A DNA stretch of 64,000 bases. Origin: Neorhizobium tomejilense. Its GTDB lineage: Bacteria > Pseudomonadota > Alphaproteobacteria > Rhizobiales > Rhizobiaceae. Position numbers and translations under genes: made by a program. Below are positions 62,089-64,000 of the stretch, in pieces. The number at the start of each line of letters is the position of its first letter. Position 1 is the first letter of the stretch. Under the pieces are notes generated by a model. That model did not search any database, was not told the DNA's origin, and was given only the letters and a program-made list of their open reading frames with translations. Location: assembly GCA_002968845.1 (NCBI GenBank), contig PVBG01000002.1, forward strand, positions 372,001 through 436,000. The letters run 5' to 3'.

Positions 62089-64000
<1,912 letters not shown>

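Overview
The window looks like chromosomal DNA of a member of the Rhizobiales, most likely the Rhizobium/Agrobacterium/Neorhizobium group. The grounds are the high GC content, the iron regulator Irr beside fabA-fabB-fabI, the rsmC-like/pnp/rpsO/truB/rbfA block, a RIME-like palindromic repeat, a CtrA-type promoter site, and many TRAP and ABC uptake systems with LysR, LacI, MarR, TetR and SorC regulators. No rRNA, tRNA, CRISPR array, prophage or insertion sequence was seen.

Layout. 1-7162: a truncated winged-helix regulator and a TRAP transporter (dctQ-dctM-dctP) divergent from a fused HyuA-HyuB 5-oxoprolinase; together they look like an uptake-and-opening module for pyroglutamate or a related lactam. 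7182-11294: a flavoprotein, two membrane proteins (YoaK and TRIC types), a YdcF-type protein and a small secreted protein. 11300-20638: core genes irr, fabA, fabB, fabI, then an inserted HicAB toxin-antitoxin pair, an RsmC-like methyltransferase, and pnp, rpsO, truB and rbfA.

20815-35230: a chemotaxis cluster. A soluble, degenerate receptor-like protein is divergent from STAS-cheY-cheA-cheW-mcp-mcp-mcp-cheW-cheR-cheB, followed by a ParA/VirC1-like ATPase. The three receptors carry one, two and three HAMP units, have nearly identical signalling domains, and share a C-terminal tail. A complete CtrA-type site lies before the operon. This is the most unusual part of the window.

35231-49505: catabolic genes. 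These are a polyol dehydrogenase, an SDR with a divergent TetR/NmrA pair, a two-subunit aconitase-X dehydratase with an FAD oxidoreductase and a LysR regulator (two nearly identical palindromes mark their promoters), and a hydroxycinnamate locus (acyl-CoA dehydrogenase, SDR, feruloyl-CoA synthetase, enoyl-CoA hydratase, MarR regulator, amidohydrolase-family protein). The hydroxycinnamate set resembles the CoA-dependent beta-oxidative ferulate pathway known from Agrobacterium fabrum.

49502-62085: a LacI-linked ABC importer interrupted by a RIME repeat; then a phosphorus-scavenging series (HAD phosphatase, PhoD, glycerophosphodiesterase, UgpE/UgpA/UgpB without its own UgpC) divergent from a SorC-family regulator. 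62089-64000: the 3' part of methylmalonyl-CoA mutase, cut by the window edge.
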